Translations under genes and position numbers: made by a program | Shown here: piece by piece, positions 8,236-16,699 of the stretch | Layout of the letters: the number at the start of each line of letters is the position of its first letter | How positions within the stretch are numbered: the stretch's first letter is position 1 | Notes under the pieces: generated by a model | Told to the model about the DNA's origin: nothing | The model's database searches: none | What the model saw: the letters and a program-made list of their open reading frames with translations, nothing else | Assembly: GCA_028821775.1 (NCBI GenBank) | Contig: JAPKFB010000013.1 | Span: 1-64,000 of the forward strand | Source: Roseibacillus sp. | GTDB taxonomy: Bacteria > Verrucomicrobiota > Verrucomicrobiia > Verrucomicrobiales > Akkermansiaceae | Length of the DNA stretch: 64,000 nucleotides | Direction: 5' to 3'

Positions 8236-8531
8236 GCCAGAGTCGCAATGGTGGGGAAGTCCGCTCCCAGACTGAACAATCCCATGGAGCCAGCCCTCAC
8301 CCACTCCGATCCATCCTCCAGGAAAAAGGCGGGGGCCCTGAGACAGAGGCCGCCCATCCCGAGGACCGTCACCACGATGTAGAACGCATGGACTGTGAAA
8401 ATCCGAGCAAACCCCCGATCCACCTTGGCGGGGATTGCGCGGTAGTTGAGCATGCTGGGCACGATGAAGTTGGCGAGCGCGATCAGGAGGAGGCCCAACC
8501 CGGCCATGCGAATGAGCAGTTCCCAGTTCAT
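8232..8531 (-). CDS. Small membrane protein of 99 residues, unknown function
   Basis: A 99-residue protein with an N-terminal hydrophobic segment (MAGLGLLLIALANFIVPSML) and a second one around HAFYIVVTVLGMGGLCL, ending with a less hydrophobic tail. The segment between carries NYRAIPAKVDRGFARIF. The family is not recognised. Its ATG overlaps the stop of the DCC gene by four bases and its stop overlaps the next ATG by four bases, so the gene is tightly coupled on both sides. This arrangement argues strongly that it is a real gene despite its size. Confidence 0.78.
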   Translation of the reverse strand: MNWELLIRMAGLGLLLIALANFIVPSMLNYRAIPAKVDRGFARIFTVHAFYIVVTVLGMGGLCLRAPAFFLEDGSEWVRAGSMGLFSLGADFPTIATLA

Positions 8532-8995
8532 CGCTCCCCCTCTCGAGCGGCGAGTTTTCCTCGATCAAAATCACATCTTCCACTCACCCAACGCTCCCCC
8601 ATCTGCTCCACCGCACTCGCAACATCCCGATCCCCCTTCAAGTGGAGCAATCTTGAGAGGGTGAGTCGATTGCTCGAAATCAGTCCGCAAACCTTCTCCG
8701 CGATCGGCAGGAGAAGAGGCCGGGCAAGTTGCTTCGACCATCCCCGCCACCGACGCAAGGCCCAGAGGCAAAGAACCCACGCTTCCGCGCCCTGCCAGAG
8801 GCGGCCGTCGTCTGCCATCACAATGATCTTCTTGTCCGCCCCCCGTTCGAGCAACCCCGGGCAGAGCTCAGCAGCCTGCCGGCTGTCGTAGGGCAAAAAC
8901 TCAATCGCGAGGAAGGCCGGTTCGCGGCCAATCCAATGCCGAAAACTGGCGCACACTCCGCAGTTGGCATCGTAAAAAACGGTTAGCTTTTTCAT
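8528..8995 (-). CDS. DCC-family thiol-disulfide oxidoreductase-like protein (DUF393)
   Basis: A 155-residue protein starting with the family hallmark: a beta strand, then YDANCGVCASF with C-x-x-C, then a second element FLPYDSRQAAEL. A third conserved patch follows (GRLWQGAEAWVLCLWALRRWRGW). DUF393 proteins have a thioredoxin-like fold and are predicted to exchange thiols and disulfides; the substrate is generally unknown. DCC domains are sometimes found near TIGR01777-type or membrane proteins, as here. The tail is charged and may be disordered. The ATG at 8995 lies 19 bases after the upstream gene's stop, and the stop overlaps the next ATG by four bases. Confidence 0.85.
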   Translation of the reverse strand: MKKLTVFYDANCGVCASFRHWIGREPAFLAIEFLPYDSRQAAELCPGLLERGADKKIIVMADDGRLWQGAEAWVLCLWALRRWRGWSKQLARPLLLPIAEKVCGLISSNRLTLSRLLHLKGDRDVASAVEQMGERWVSGRCDFDRGKLAAREGER

Positions 8996-9014
8996 CAGTC
9001 GCTTCGCTTGGAGG

Positions 9015-9419
9015 TCAGGGGTTCAGCGGAGGAGGAACGCGGTCCATGGGCCGAACGGGGGGCTCTTCGTCCCTCGCCAGGGCGCGATTTCGAAGCGTAG
9101 AGAAGAGGTAGAGATTGAAGAAGTGCATCACTCCGAGAACGAGGATCACCACCCCGAGTTTCCCACTGAGCGCTTCGAAGATACCCCGCGTATCAGCGAC
9201 CTCATTCGGAAGCTTCAGGTAGAGACTCACGAAACCGATGTTGACGAGATAGAATCCCACCACGAGGAGATGGTTCACACTGTCGGCGAGCTCTTCATTG
9301 CCTTTGAAGCAATCGACCAGAAAGATCCGGCCGTTCTTGTGAAGGGTCCGCGCCACCCAGATCGTGAGCGGTATCGCAATGGCCAGGTAGAGGGCGTAGC
9401 TTGTGACGGTTGGGTTCAT
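9015..9419 (-). CDS. Integral membrane protein of unknown function
   Basis: A 134-residue protein with about three membrane segments: TSYALYLAIAIPLTIWVA, LLVVGFYLVNIGFVSLYL and LGVVILVLGVMHFFNLYLF. The last is followed by a basic stretch and a Pro-rich tail (RPMDRVPPPLNP). Between segments lies a conserved-looking soluble piece, NGRIFLVDCFKGNEELADSVNHLL. I set the start at the ATG at 9419; a GTG six bases upstream is the alternative. It lies between the GbsR-type regulator and the DCC gene on the same strand, so it is probably part of the cassette. I recall similar small membrane proteins next to GbsR-type regulators in Bacteroidetes, but I cannot verify this. Confidence 0.75.
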   Translation of the reverse strand: MNPTVTSYALYLAIAIPLTIWVARTLHKNGRIFLVDCFKGNEELADSVNHLLVVGFYLVNIGFVSLYLKLPNEVADTRGIFEALSGKLGVVILVLGVMHFFNLYLFSTLRNRALARDEEPPVRPMDRVPPPLNP

Positions 9420-9479
9420 CTGCACTGTCTTTTTAATTTCGGATTTTCAGGTTTTTCAGAAACTTAGCGGGAAATTTTT

Positions 9480-10001
9480 TTAACCGAAGAGCTTCAAGGC
9501 AAGCTTCATGGTCTTGCCATGCGGCATCGAGCCGACGCGATCGGACATCTTGGAAGCAAAGTGAACAAACTCTTCCAAAGATTTCATCTGCTCATGAAAG
9601 GCCCGTCCTCCTGCCGTCGTCATGCCCTTGCTCTCCGTCATGCAGTCTTCAAGGAGATCAAGCGCAGGATCAAGCTCGCGGCGCTTGCGCTCCTTCACGA
9701 TCCGCCGGAAAATCTCCCAAACATCGAGTTCGGCTTCGAAGTACTCCTTGCGCTCCCCCTTGCGGGTCACGATACGGAGCAAGCCCCAATTGACGAGCTC
9801 CTTGAGATTGGTATGGGCATTGCCCCGGCTGATGTGAAGCTCCTCCATCACCTCGTCCGTACTCATGGGCTCGGGATTCGTCATGAGGAGAGCGTGGATC
9901 TGGGCCATCGTGCGATTGATCCCCCACTGCGTGCCCATCACCCCCCACTGCGCGACGAAGCGATCGCGAGTTTCGTTGAGTTTGGCGGCCTCTCCTTTCA
10001 T
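9480..10001 (-). CDS. GbsR/MarR-family HTH transcriptional regulator
   Basis: A 173-residue protein of the GbsR branch of winged-helix regulators. The N-terminal part reads GVMGTQWGINRTMAQIHALL, followed by the recognition region around STDEVMEELHISRGNAHTNL and a wing rich in basic residues (IVTRKGERKEYF). The C-terminal half is helical and charged and probably dimerises. GbsR in Bacillus responds to choline, and most homologues have no known ligand. It is the first gene of the cassette reading down to 5933. Upstream on the minus strand a TTGACT (10033-10038) with an AT-rich -10 candidate (10011-10018) would start transcription within about five bases of the ATG, so the mRNA may be nearly leaderless. 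The natural target is its own operon. Confidence 0.87.
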   Translation of the reverse strand: MKGEAAKLNETRDRFVAQWGVMGTQWGINRTMAQIHALLMTNPEPMSTDEVMEELHISRGNAHTNLKELVNWGLLRIVTRKGERKEYFEAELDVWEIFRRIVKERKRRELDPALDLLEDCMTESKGMTTAGGRAFHEQMKSLEEFVHFASKMSDRVGSMPHGKTMKLALKLFG

Positions 10002-10083
10002 CTCTTTCAGTAATTATCGAAACTTCAAGCAGAGTCAACTCCAATTGAAAGAAAAAAGAGGAGTGGGAATGCAGCCTGGAAAG

Positions 10084-10272
10084 TCAAGGGGGTGTTCGGC
10101 AACCCGGCGCGTGGAGGAGCGGGCCATATTCCCAACTCGCAAAGCGTCGGCCATCGACGATGAACGGGTATTGGCGTTGTTCCTCGTCGGTCATGAATCT
10201 CGATTCAATTCTGCGCCGCGCCAACCCATCCAACGCGTTCCGCGCAAAATTCGCGAGAATTTCAACACCCTG
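10084..10272 (-). pseudogene. Open frame directly after the DUF368 stop; possible gene remnant
   Basis: Continuing in frame past the TAG of the DUF368 gene (10273-10275) there are 62 sense codons before a TGA at 10084-10086. The translation is protein-like: EILANFARNALDGLARRRIE, then an internal ATG at 10194 starting MTDEEQRQYPFIVDGRRFAS, then WEYGPLLHAPGCRTPP. From the ATG a 36-residue peptide is possible, with a poor ribosome site. Options are a decayed gene, a very small gene, a C-terminal extension reached by readthrough, or chance. An alternative frame (around 10100-10180) is also partly open, which weakens the coding case. Confidence 0.3.
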
Positions 10273-11229
10273 CTAGGCGTCCTTCCCCTCCCCTGGGCTT
10301 GATCGCGCGGCAAAAACTTCCAGGAGCACAATCAAGACCACTCCCCCCATCATGACTCCCAGGGCGGACCAAGTGGCGCCCACGCCAAAGTCCGGCATGT
10401 GCCAGTGCTCAAAACCGATGATCTTTTCCTTCTCCTCACCCTTCCGAACGAATGTTTCCGTAAGGGTATCCTTCCACGGCCAGATGATGACCAGCGAGCC
10501 GGCGATGAAGCCCGCGATCAGGGCCACCGCGATGTCGTGCCAGGTACTAAAGAGCCAACTGAGCACCCGCGCGAGGGCGACCACGCCGACCACCCCACCA
10601 ATGCCGACAGGCACCAGGATTCTGAGCGCTTCGCCGAGTTCGCCACTGGAGAGGGCGTTGACAGCTTCGATCATGATGAGTTTGTAATTCCCCATGAGAA
10701 GGAGAACGAAAGAGCCGCTGAGGCCTGGAATGATCATGCTGCAGGTCGCCACCACACCGCAAACAATGAGATAGAACGGATGGTCGTTCTCGGAGGCTGG
10801 CGTGAGAAAGGCCATCGAAAGAGCCACTCCGGCCCCCAGCACGAGGGCCCCCAGAGCACCCCGCGACCAGCGCCGGACCAGCTTGCCCACCGCGGGAAGG
10901 GACGCTGCGATGAGACCGAAGAAGAAGGCCCAGACGAGGACCGAATGATGCTCAAAACCCCACTTCAAGAAACGCGCCAGACTCAGGATGCTCACCACCA
11001 CTCCCAATCCCAGCGCGGTCAGGAAGCGACCATCGATCCGTTCCCAGGCGTCCTTGAGGCGAAAATCGAGGACCATTCGGATGGTGGTCAGATCGATGCG
11101 CTTGAGGGCATCGATGAGGCGCTCGTAAATGCCTGTGATAAACGCGATCGTTCCACCCGACACCCCGGGAATCACATTCGCGGCCCCCATTGCAAATCCC
11201 TTCAGGAATCGAAAACTGTCATCTCTCAT
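10273..11229 (-). CDS. DUF368 polyprenyl-phosphate transporter
   Basis: A 318-residue membrane protein with about eight or nine segments. The DUF368 hallmarks are an N-terminal GFAMGAANVIPGVSGGTIAF and the related internal motif CSMIIPGLSGSFVLLLMG, which form an inverted pair of re-entrant loops. DUF368 proteins have been shown in other bacteria to recycle undecaprenyl phosphate across the inner membrane, feeding peptidoglycan and O-antigen synthesis. That role is carried over here from the family. The stretch HWHMPDFGVGATWSALG is probably periplasmic. The gene lies 50 bases downstream of the E2 gene on the same strand but has no functional link to it. Its stop codon is TAG and is followed by an in-frame open stretch. 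Confidence 0.9.
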   Translation of the reverse strand: MRDDSFRFLKGFAMGAANVIPGVSGGTIAFITGIYERLIDALKRIDLTTIRMVLDFRLKDAWERIDGRFLTALGLGVVVSILSLARFLKWGFEHHSVLVWAFFFGLIAASLPAVGKLVRRWSRGALGALVLGAGVALSMAFLTPASENDHPFYLIVCGVVATCSMIIPGLSGSFVLLLMGNYKLIMIEAVNALSSGELGEALRILVPVGIGGVVGVVALARVLSWLFSTWHDIAVALIAGFIAGSLVIIWPWKDTLTETFVRKGEEKEKIIGFEHWHMPDFGVGATWSALGVMMGGVVLIVLLEVFAARSSPGEGKDA

Positions 11230-11279
11230 TGTTTCTTTCTCCTCTCACGCGCGGGCGAACGCCATGCCAACCGGCGCGT

Positions 11280-12794
11280 CTACAGTTCCAGTAACAAGCT
11301 TGCGGGACTCTCCAGACACTCCTTGACCTTGATCAGGAACGTCACGGCCTCCCTCCCATCCACCAGACGGTGATCGTAACTCATCGCGAGGTACATCATG
11401 GGACGCACTTCCACTTTCCCGTCGATCGCGATCGGCCGGTCCTGAATGGTGTGCATGCCCAGGATCCCGCTTTGGGGCGCGTTGAGAATGGGCGTGCTCA
11501 GGAGCGATCCGTAGATCCCCCCATTTGAGATGGTGAAGACGCCTCCCTGCAGATCTTCCAATTGAATTTTCCCTTCGCGGGCGCGGTTGGCGTAGTCGAG
11601 GATATCGTGTTCGATTTCCGCGCAGCTCTTGTGATTGGCCTCGCGTACGACCGGCACCACCAGGCCTTTCTCGATCCCTACCGCGATTCCGATATCGTAG
11701 AAGTGGTTCTGCACCACCTCATCGCCGTCGATGCGTCCATTCACGGAGGGTACCTCCTTCAGGGCGAGCACCGTCGCTTTCACGAAGAGGGACATGAATC
11801 CGAGTTTCACCCCGTACTTTTCGATGAAACTCTCCTGCACCGTTTTACGAAGCTGAATAATGGCCGACATATCCACCTCATTAAAGGTGGTAAGTATAGC
11901 CGCGGTTTGCTGGGCCTTAACAAGTTGAGACGCAATCTTGCGCCGGAGTGAGCTGAGTCGTTTTCGGGTCGTGCGACCATCGAAAACAGGTGGTGAACTC
12001 TCGCGCGGGGATGGCTCGGGAACAACCGCGAGATCAGGTTTCAGCATGCTGGAAGGGGCCGAGGCCACGATCGCAGGATTGGGTCGCGGCGGCGCAACGG
12101 AAACCGCGCTCGGTAGCGGGGCGGGCTCCTCCTTGGGGAGAGCGACCTCAATCGGCGGGGCGGGATCGGGCAGCGGAACGGGAGAGCTGGCTTCAGGCTC
12201 GAGAACGGACAGCGCCCCCACCGTAATGGTGCCAATCACCGCTCCGATGGAGACCTCGCTCCCTTCAGGGGAAAGAATGCAGATGACGCCGTCGGCCTCG
12301 GCATCGAGCTCGGCGGAAACCTTATCGGTTTCGAGGGTGACCAGGGTTTCGCCTTCCCTCACCCCAGCTCCATCGCGCTTGTGCCATTGCGCGATCGTGG
12401 CGGAAGTGATCGCCTCGCCGGCTGCCGGCACCTTGATCGCAATCACCTCGGATTCCTCGTCCGGGTGGTCGGACCCGTCCCCGGTCTCTGGGCGCTGCTC
12501 CGCTGCTGGGGCCACCGCCACGGGCCCGGGCTCAGCCGGGCCCGTGGCAGGAGCTTCCACCTCTTCCTCGATTTCGGCGACCACGGTTCCAATCGCAACC
12601 TCTTCACCTTCCGGGACGACAATTTTCAGGGTTCCTCCCAATTCCGCTTCCAACTCGGCGGAAACCTTGTCGGTTTCAATGGAAGCCAGGAGCTCTCCTT
12701 TGGTGACCACCTCACCGTTCGCTTTGTGCCACTTGCCGATGGTGGCGGAATTGATGGATTCGCCGGCTGCTGGGATCTTGACTTCGTGCGCCAT
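11280..12794 (-). CDS. sucB: 2-oxoglutarate dehydrogenase E2 with two lipoyl domains
   Basis: A 504-residue dihydrolipoamide acyltransferase. It transfers succinyl groups from the E1 product to CoA through swinging lipoyl arms in the citric acid cycle. Lipoyl domain 1 covers about residues 2-78 with TDKVSAE (lipoylated Lys43). Lipoyl domain 2 covers about 116-193 with Lys158. A Pro/Ala-rich linker runs to about 275, followed by the catalytic domain starting at [15 protein letters not shown] and ending with SYDHRLVDG (catalytic His and Asp). The unusual point is that no peripheral-subunit-binding domain is visible between the second lipoyl domain and the catalytic core, where most E2s have a roughly 35-residue helical module beginning SPAxRxLA. 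It starts 27 bases after sucA ends. No E3 gene lies nearby. Confidence 0.92.
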   Translation of the reverse strand: MAHEVKIPAAGESINSATIGKWHKANGEVVTKGELLASIETDKVSAELEAELGGTLKIVVPEGEEVAIGTVVAEIEEEVEAPATGPAEPGPVAVAPAAEQRPETGDGSDHPDEESEVIAIKVPAAGEAITSATIAQWHKRDGAGVREGETLVTLETDKVSAELDAEADGVICILSPEGSEVSIGAVIGTITVGALSVLEPEASSPVPLPDPAPPIEVALPKEEPAPLPSAVSVAPPRPNPAIVASAPSSMLKPDLAVVPEPSPRESSPPVFDGRTTRKRLSSLRRKIASQLVKAQQTAAILTTFNEVDMSAIIQLRKTVQESFIEKYGVKLGFMSLFVKATVLALKEVPSVNGRIDGDEVVQNHFYDIGIAVGIEKGLVVPVVREANHKSCAEIEHDILDYANRAREGKIQLEDLQGGVFTISNGGIYGSLLSTPILNAPQSGILGMHTIQDRPIAIDGKVEVRPMMYLAMSYDHRLVDGREAVTFLIKVKECLESPASLLLEL

Positions 12795-12821
12795 GGACGT
12801 GAGTTCGATGAATAAATGCTG

Positions 12822-15629
12822 TTAGACGGAGAAGGCCTTCTCAACCAAATTCTTTTGTTCGCGAAGATGCATGGCCTTGGACCCAGCCGCGGGACTGGAG
12901 GCCCGATTGCGTCCGGAATAGCGGACATGATGGGAATCGACGCTGTCCTGAAGACGCGGCCAGATGTAGGACCACGCCCCCATATTGAGAGGCTCTTCCT
13001 GGCACCAGACAAATTTGGTGGCGTGTTCAAAAGGAGCAATCGTCTCCTTGAGAAGCTCTTCATGGAAAGGGTAGAGCTGCTCGATGCGAATGATCGCGGT
13101 GTTCTCAATCTCCTGTTCCTTGCGATGCTGAACGAGGTCGTAGTAGACCTTGCCACAACAAAAGACCACCCGCTCGATATTCTCGAACTGTTCGGGAGCA
13201 AGGAAGGGATCAGGAAGCACTTCGCGAAATGATTGTCCCTCCAGAAACTCCTCTTCCGGCGAAACGGCTTCCGGGCGGGTGAGGAGACTTTTGGGCGTCA
13301 TGAGAATGAGTGGTTTGCGGAAGGAGCGCCGTTTCTGCCTTCTCAGGATGTGGAAGTACTGGGCCGGGGTGGTCAGATTCGCGACCGTCATGTTCTGCTC
13401 GGCACAGAGTTGCAAAAATCGCTCCAGTCGTGCACTGCTGTGCTCCGGTCCCATCCCTTCATAGCCATGCGGAAGGAGCATCACGATGCTGCTGGGGGTC
13501 TGCCACTTGGACTCGGCCGAGGCGATGAACTGATCGATGATCACTTGGGCTCCATTCCCAAAATCCCCAAACTGAGCCTCCCACATGATGAGCATGGTGG
13601 GACAATCGAGGGAGTAGCCATAGTCAAACCCAAGCACGGCCGCCTCGGAGAGCAGGCTGTTGTAGACGCAGAACTTCGATTGATCCTCCGAGATGTTCTG
13701 GAGTGGTATATGCCGTTTGCGGGTTTCGTAATCGTAGAAGACCGCGTGTCGCTGACTGAAGGTCCCGCGACGGCAATCCTGACCCGAAAGACGGACCGGA
13801 TTTCCTTCATACAGCAGCGTCCCCCAGGCGAGCGACTCGGCAAAAGCCCAGTCAAAGGGGCCGCCATTCTTCAAGGCTTCCACCCGCCGCGGCATGAATC
13901 GCTTCGCCAGGGTGGGATGCAATTTGAAGCCTTCCGGCACGGTGGTGAGCACCTTGCCAACGTGCTGCAGCATGTCTTGAGGCACTCCGGTGAGAACTGG
14001 ATCGTGAGAAAACACGGGCTGGGCTTCCGCAGTCGATCCGCTGAACACATTGCGACGCCCTTCTTCCTCCAGGCGTTTCATCTCTGCATACTCATTCTCG
14101 AAGCGGTTCCAGATCTCATCGTGGATCACCTGCGCACCGTCCCGGGTGATCACCCCTGCTTCGACCAACTCGTCCGCATAGAGCTGACCGATTGGTTTGC
14201 GATCTGCAATTTTGCGATAAATTTGCGGCTGCGTGAAGGCCGCCTGGTCATTTTCGTTGTGGCCCTGGCGACGGTAGCAATACATGTCGATCACGACGTC
14301 ACGCCCGAAACGCTGACGGAATTCGAAGGCAAAGTCCGCAGCCCAGATCAACTCCATGGGCTTTTCGCCATTCACGTGCAAGATCGGAGCTTCGATCATC
14401 TTGGCGACATCCGTCGCATAGGACGACGAGCGCGCATCTGCGGGCATGGTTGTGAAGCCGATCTGATTGTTGACAATGAGGTGGATCGACCCCCCGGTTC
14501 GATAGCCCGGAAGCTGCGAAAGATTGAGAACCTCCGCCACCGAGCCCTGGCCGGCAAAGGCAGCATCTCCATGGATCAGGAGCGGTAGGACCTGCTTGCG
14601 ATCCGTCTTCTTGCCGTCGTCCCCAATCATGCGCTGACGCGCCCGGGCCTTTCCTTCCACCACCGCGTTGACCGCTTCCAAATGACTGGGATTGGCCGCA
14701 AGACTGACCCGGACATCCCCATCGGGAAACTCGCGCACCCTCTCGTAGCCAAGGTGATACTTCACATCTCCATCCCCGGCCACGAGGTCGGGAACGTAGT
14801 TCGGGGTGAACTCGTAGAGAATCGTGCGCAGGGACTTGCGCACAATCTGGGCGAGGACATTGAGGCGGCCCCGATGAGCCATTCCCATCGTCACTTCCTT
14901 GACCCCGGCGCTGGATGACAACTCGAGGATGCGATTGAGAATCGCCATCACTCCTTCGCCCCCTTCGAGTGAGAAGCGCTTTTCCCCCAGAAACTTCTTC
15001 CCGATGAAGGACTCGAACAACTCCGCTTCAAGTAACCAGCTCAGGGTCTTCTCCTGGAGCTCCGCCGGTGCCACGGCGCGCATGACACGCTCTTCAATGC
15101 GTTTGCGAATCCAGTTCCGCACTTCGGTGTTGTGAATGTGCATAAACTCGAATCCAATCGGCCCCGAATAGGTGGCCTCCAGCGCATCCACCATCTCACG
15201 CAAGCGCATGGACTCGCCATTGCGGAAAAACTGGGTCGCGGCCTCCCGTTCTAAATCGCCGTCATTCAACCCGAACTTGAGAAGCCGGAGCCGGGGATTG
15301 CTCGGCGGGTCATCGTCAAGCGGATTGATGTGGGCCTGAGTGTGCCCGAGGGTGCGATAATTGTAGACCAGGCTCACCACCCTCCCCCGAAAGGATAGCC
15401 CTTCGGCATCGGGGGTAGCACCCGAAATGGTGGGCCCCGGCGAAACCGAGGTAGAGGACGGGCCAAGACCCTCCGCTCCCCCCAGTTGATTCAGCTGAGT
15501 GGCTCCGAGTTCAAAGCCATCAAAAAAGGCTGACCAGACAGGATCGACCGATCTGGGATCGTCCAACCACCGCTCGTAATTCTCTTCGAGCATATCAGCA
15601 CTCAATCGTGCGGAGACAGAGGAATTCAT
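12822..15629 (-). CDS. sucA: 2-oxoglutarate dehydrogenase E1 component
   Basis: A 935-residue thiamine-diphosphate enzyme that decarboxylates 2-oxoglutarate and passes the succinyl group to E2 lipoate. The N-terminal E2-binding segment is typical (ADMLEENYERWLDDPRSVDP). Other landmarks are GMAHRGRLNVL, the thiamine-binding HGDAAFAGQGSV and NNQIGFTT, GHNENDQAAFTQP, and the transketolase pyrimidine-binding region with FDYGYSLDCPTMLIMWEAQFGDF. The C-terminal part contains RIEQLYPFHEELL and WCQEEPLNMGAWSYI. Length is normal for the family. It lies directly upstream of sucB, with which it surely forms an operon. The ABC-transporter genes are read divergently from the 136-base gap upstream. Confidence 0.97.
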   Translation of the reverse strand: MNSSVSARLSADMLEENYERWLDDPRSVDPVWSAFFDGFELGATQLNQLGGAEGLGPSSTSVSPGPTISGATPDAEGLSFRGRVVSLVYNYRTLGHTQAHINPLDDDPPSNPRLRLLKFGLNDGDLEREAATQFFRNGESMRLREMVDALEATYSGPIGFEFMHIHNTEVRNWIRKRIEERVMRAVAPAELQEKTLSWLLEAELFESFIGKKFLGEKRFSLEGGEGVMAILNRILELSSSAGVKEVTMGMAHRGRLNVLAQIVRKSLRTILYEFTPNYVPDLVAGDGDVKYHLGYERVREFPDGDVRVSLAANPSHLEAVNAVVEGKARARQRMIGDDGKKTDRKQVLPLLIHGDAAFAGQGSVAEVLNLSQLPGYRTGGSIHLIVNNQIGFTTMPADARSSSYATDVAKMIEAPILHVNGEKPMELIWAADFAFEFRQRFGRDVVIDMYCYRRQGHNENDQAAFTQPQIYRKIADRKPIGQLYADELVEAGVITRDGAQVIHDEIWNRFENEYAEMKRLEEEGRRNVFSGSTAEAQPVFSHDPVLTGVPQDMLQHVGKVLTTVPEGFKLHPTLAKRFMPRRVEALKNGGPFDWAFAESLAWGTLLYEGNPVRLSGQDCRRGTFSQRHAVFYDYETRKRHIPLQNISEDQSKFCVYNSLLSEAAVLGFDYGYSLDCPTMLIMWEAQFGDFGNGAQVIIDQFIASAESKWQTPSSIVMLLPHGYEGMGPEHSSARLERFLQLCAEQNMTVANLTTPAQYFHILRRQKRRSFRKPLILMTPKSLLTRPEAVSPEEEFLEGQSFREVLPDPFLAPEQFENIERVVFCCGKVYYDLVQHRKEQEIENTAIIRIEQLYPFHEELLKETIAPFEHATKFVWCQEEPLNMGAWSYIWPRLQDSVDSHHVRYSGRNRASSPAAGSKAMHLREQKNLVEKAFSV

Positions 15630-15765
15630 TGGGCACAGGCAATCGCCCCCCGGGCATCAATCGAAGAGGTTTTCTTCCTTGGTGTCGGCAGCAATTCGCT
15701 TTACTTAAGAACTCCTACCTGCGGAGTCAATCGCCCAAGCGATCTGGATCCGATCCCTGTTCAAA

Positions 15766-16698
15766 ATGATCAAGGTTGAAAACCTCACCAAGCGCTTTGG
15801 TCGACACACGGCAGTGGCGAATGCGACCTTCGAAGTGGGAAAAGGCGAGGTGGTCGGATTTCTGGGACCGAATGGCGCGGGGAAAACCACGACCATTCGG
15901 ATGTTAACCGGATTTCTGCCGCCATCCAGCGGGGCGGCCTCCGTCGATGGCTTCGATGTCTTTCGCAAATCCATCGATGCGCGGCGCCGGATTGGCTACC
16001 TGCCCGAGTCCGTCCCGCTCTACCGGGACATGCGGGTGCGTGAATATTTGAAATTCCGCGGCCAAATCAAAGGCCTGCAAGGCGAGCGACTGCGGATGCG
16101 GATGGAGGAAGTGGTCGAGCGCTGTGGCCTGCAGGGTGTGCGGCGCAAAATGATCAAGACCCTTTCCAAGGGCTTTCGTCAGCGGGTGGGCCTCGCAGAC
16201 GCCTTGATCCATGACCCTCCCCTCCTCGTTCTCGATGAGCCCACCAACGGGCTCGATCCGAACCAGATCCGCTCCATTCGAAATCTGATCAAACAGCTTG
16301 GGGAAAATCACACCATCCTGCTCTCCACGCACATCCTCAGCGAGGTCGAAATGATCTGCGACAAAATCATCATCATCGATGGAGGAAGAATTATGGCCTC
16401 TGACACTCCGTCCAACCTGGTCAATCAGATGCGGGCCGCCGGCAAGATCACCGTCGAGCTGAAAGCGGATCCCGAGAAGGTTCGCGCCGCCCTCTCACAA
16501 CTTGCTCACATCAAGAAAGTGACCAACGAGAAATCCAGTGAGGGTTGGGAGCACTTTTCGGTTCTGGTCCAGTCTGGCACCGATGCCCGCGAACGGATTT
16601 CCAGTCTCTGCCAGGAGAACCGCTGGCCCCTCCGGAGCCTCTACCGGCATGACTCCACTCTTGAAGACGTGTTCGTCGAACTCACCCGCAAGGACTGA
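15766..16698 (+). CDS. ABC transporter ATPase, GldA-like
   Basis: A 310-residue ABC ATPase. Visible motifs are Walker A GPNGAGKTT (about residues 35-43), Q-loop region YLPESVPLYRDM, an ABC signature read as LSKGFRQRVGLADAL, Walker B LLVLDEPTNGLDPNQ and the switch His in STHIL. The C-terminal 80 residues form the extra domain seen in gliding-type and drug-export ATPases. It is the first gene of a plus-strand operon; the permease starts one base after its stop. With the GldG-like and DUF4340 genes it forms the four-gene set often annotated as 'gliding motility' ABC genes but present in many non-gliders. The exported substrate is unknown. Confidence 0.93.
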   Translation: MIKVENLTKRFGRHTAVANATFEVGKGEVVGFLGPNGAGKTTTIRMLTGFLPPSSGAASVDGFDVFRKSIDARRRIGYLPESVPLYRDMRVREYLKFRGQIKGLQGERLRMRMEEVVERCGLQGVRRKMIKTLSKGFRQRVGLADALIHDPPLLVLDEPTNGLDPNQIRSIRNLIKQLGENHTILLSTHILSEVEMICDKIIIIDGGRIMASDTPSNLVNQMRAAGKITVELKADPEKVRAALSQLAHIKKVTNEKSSEGWEHFSVLVQSGTDARERISSLCQENRWPLRSLYRHDSTLEDVFVELTRKD

Positions 16699-16699
16699 C

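Noticed and set aside
10399-11373. 324-codon plus-strand frame opposite the DUF368 gene
   Set aside because: His/Asp/Arg-rich antisense translation with no domain.
13233-14588. 451-codon plus-strand frame opposite sucA
   Set aside because: Antisense to a highly conserved dehydrogenase gene and without any recognisable domain.
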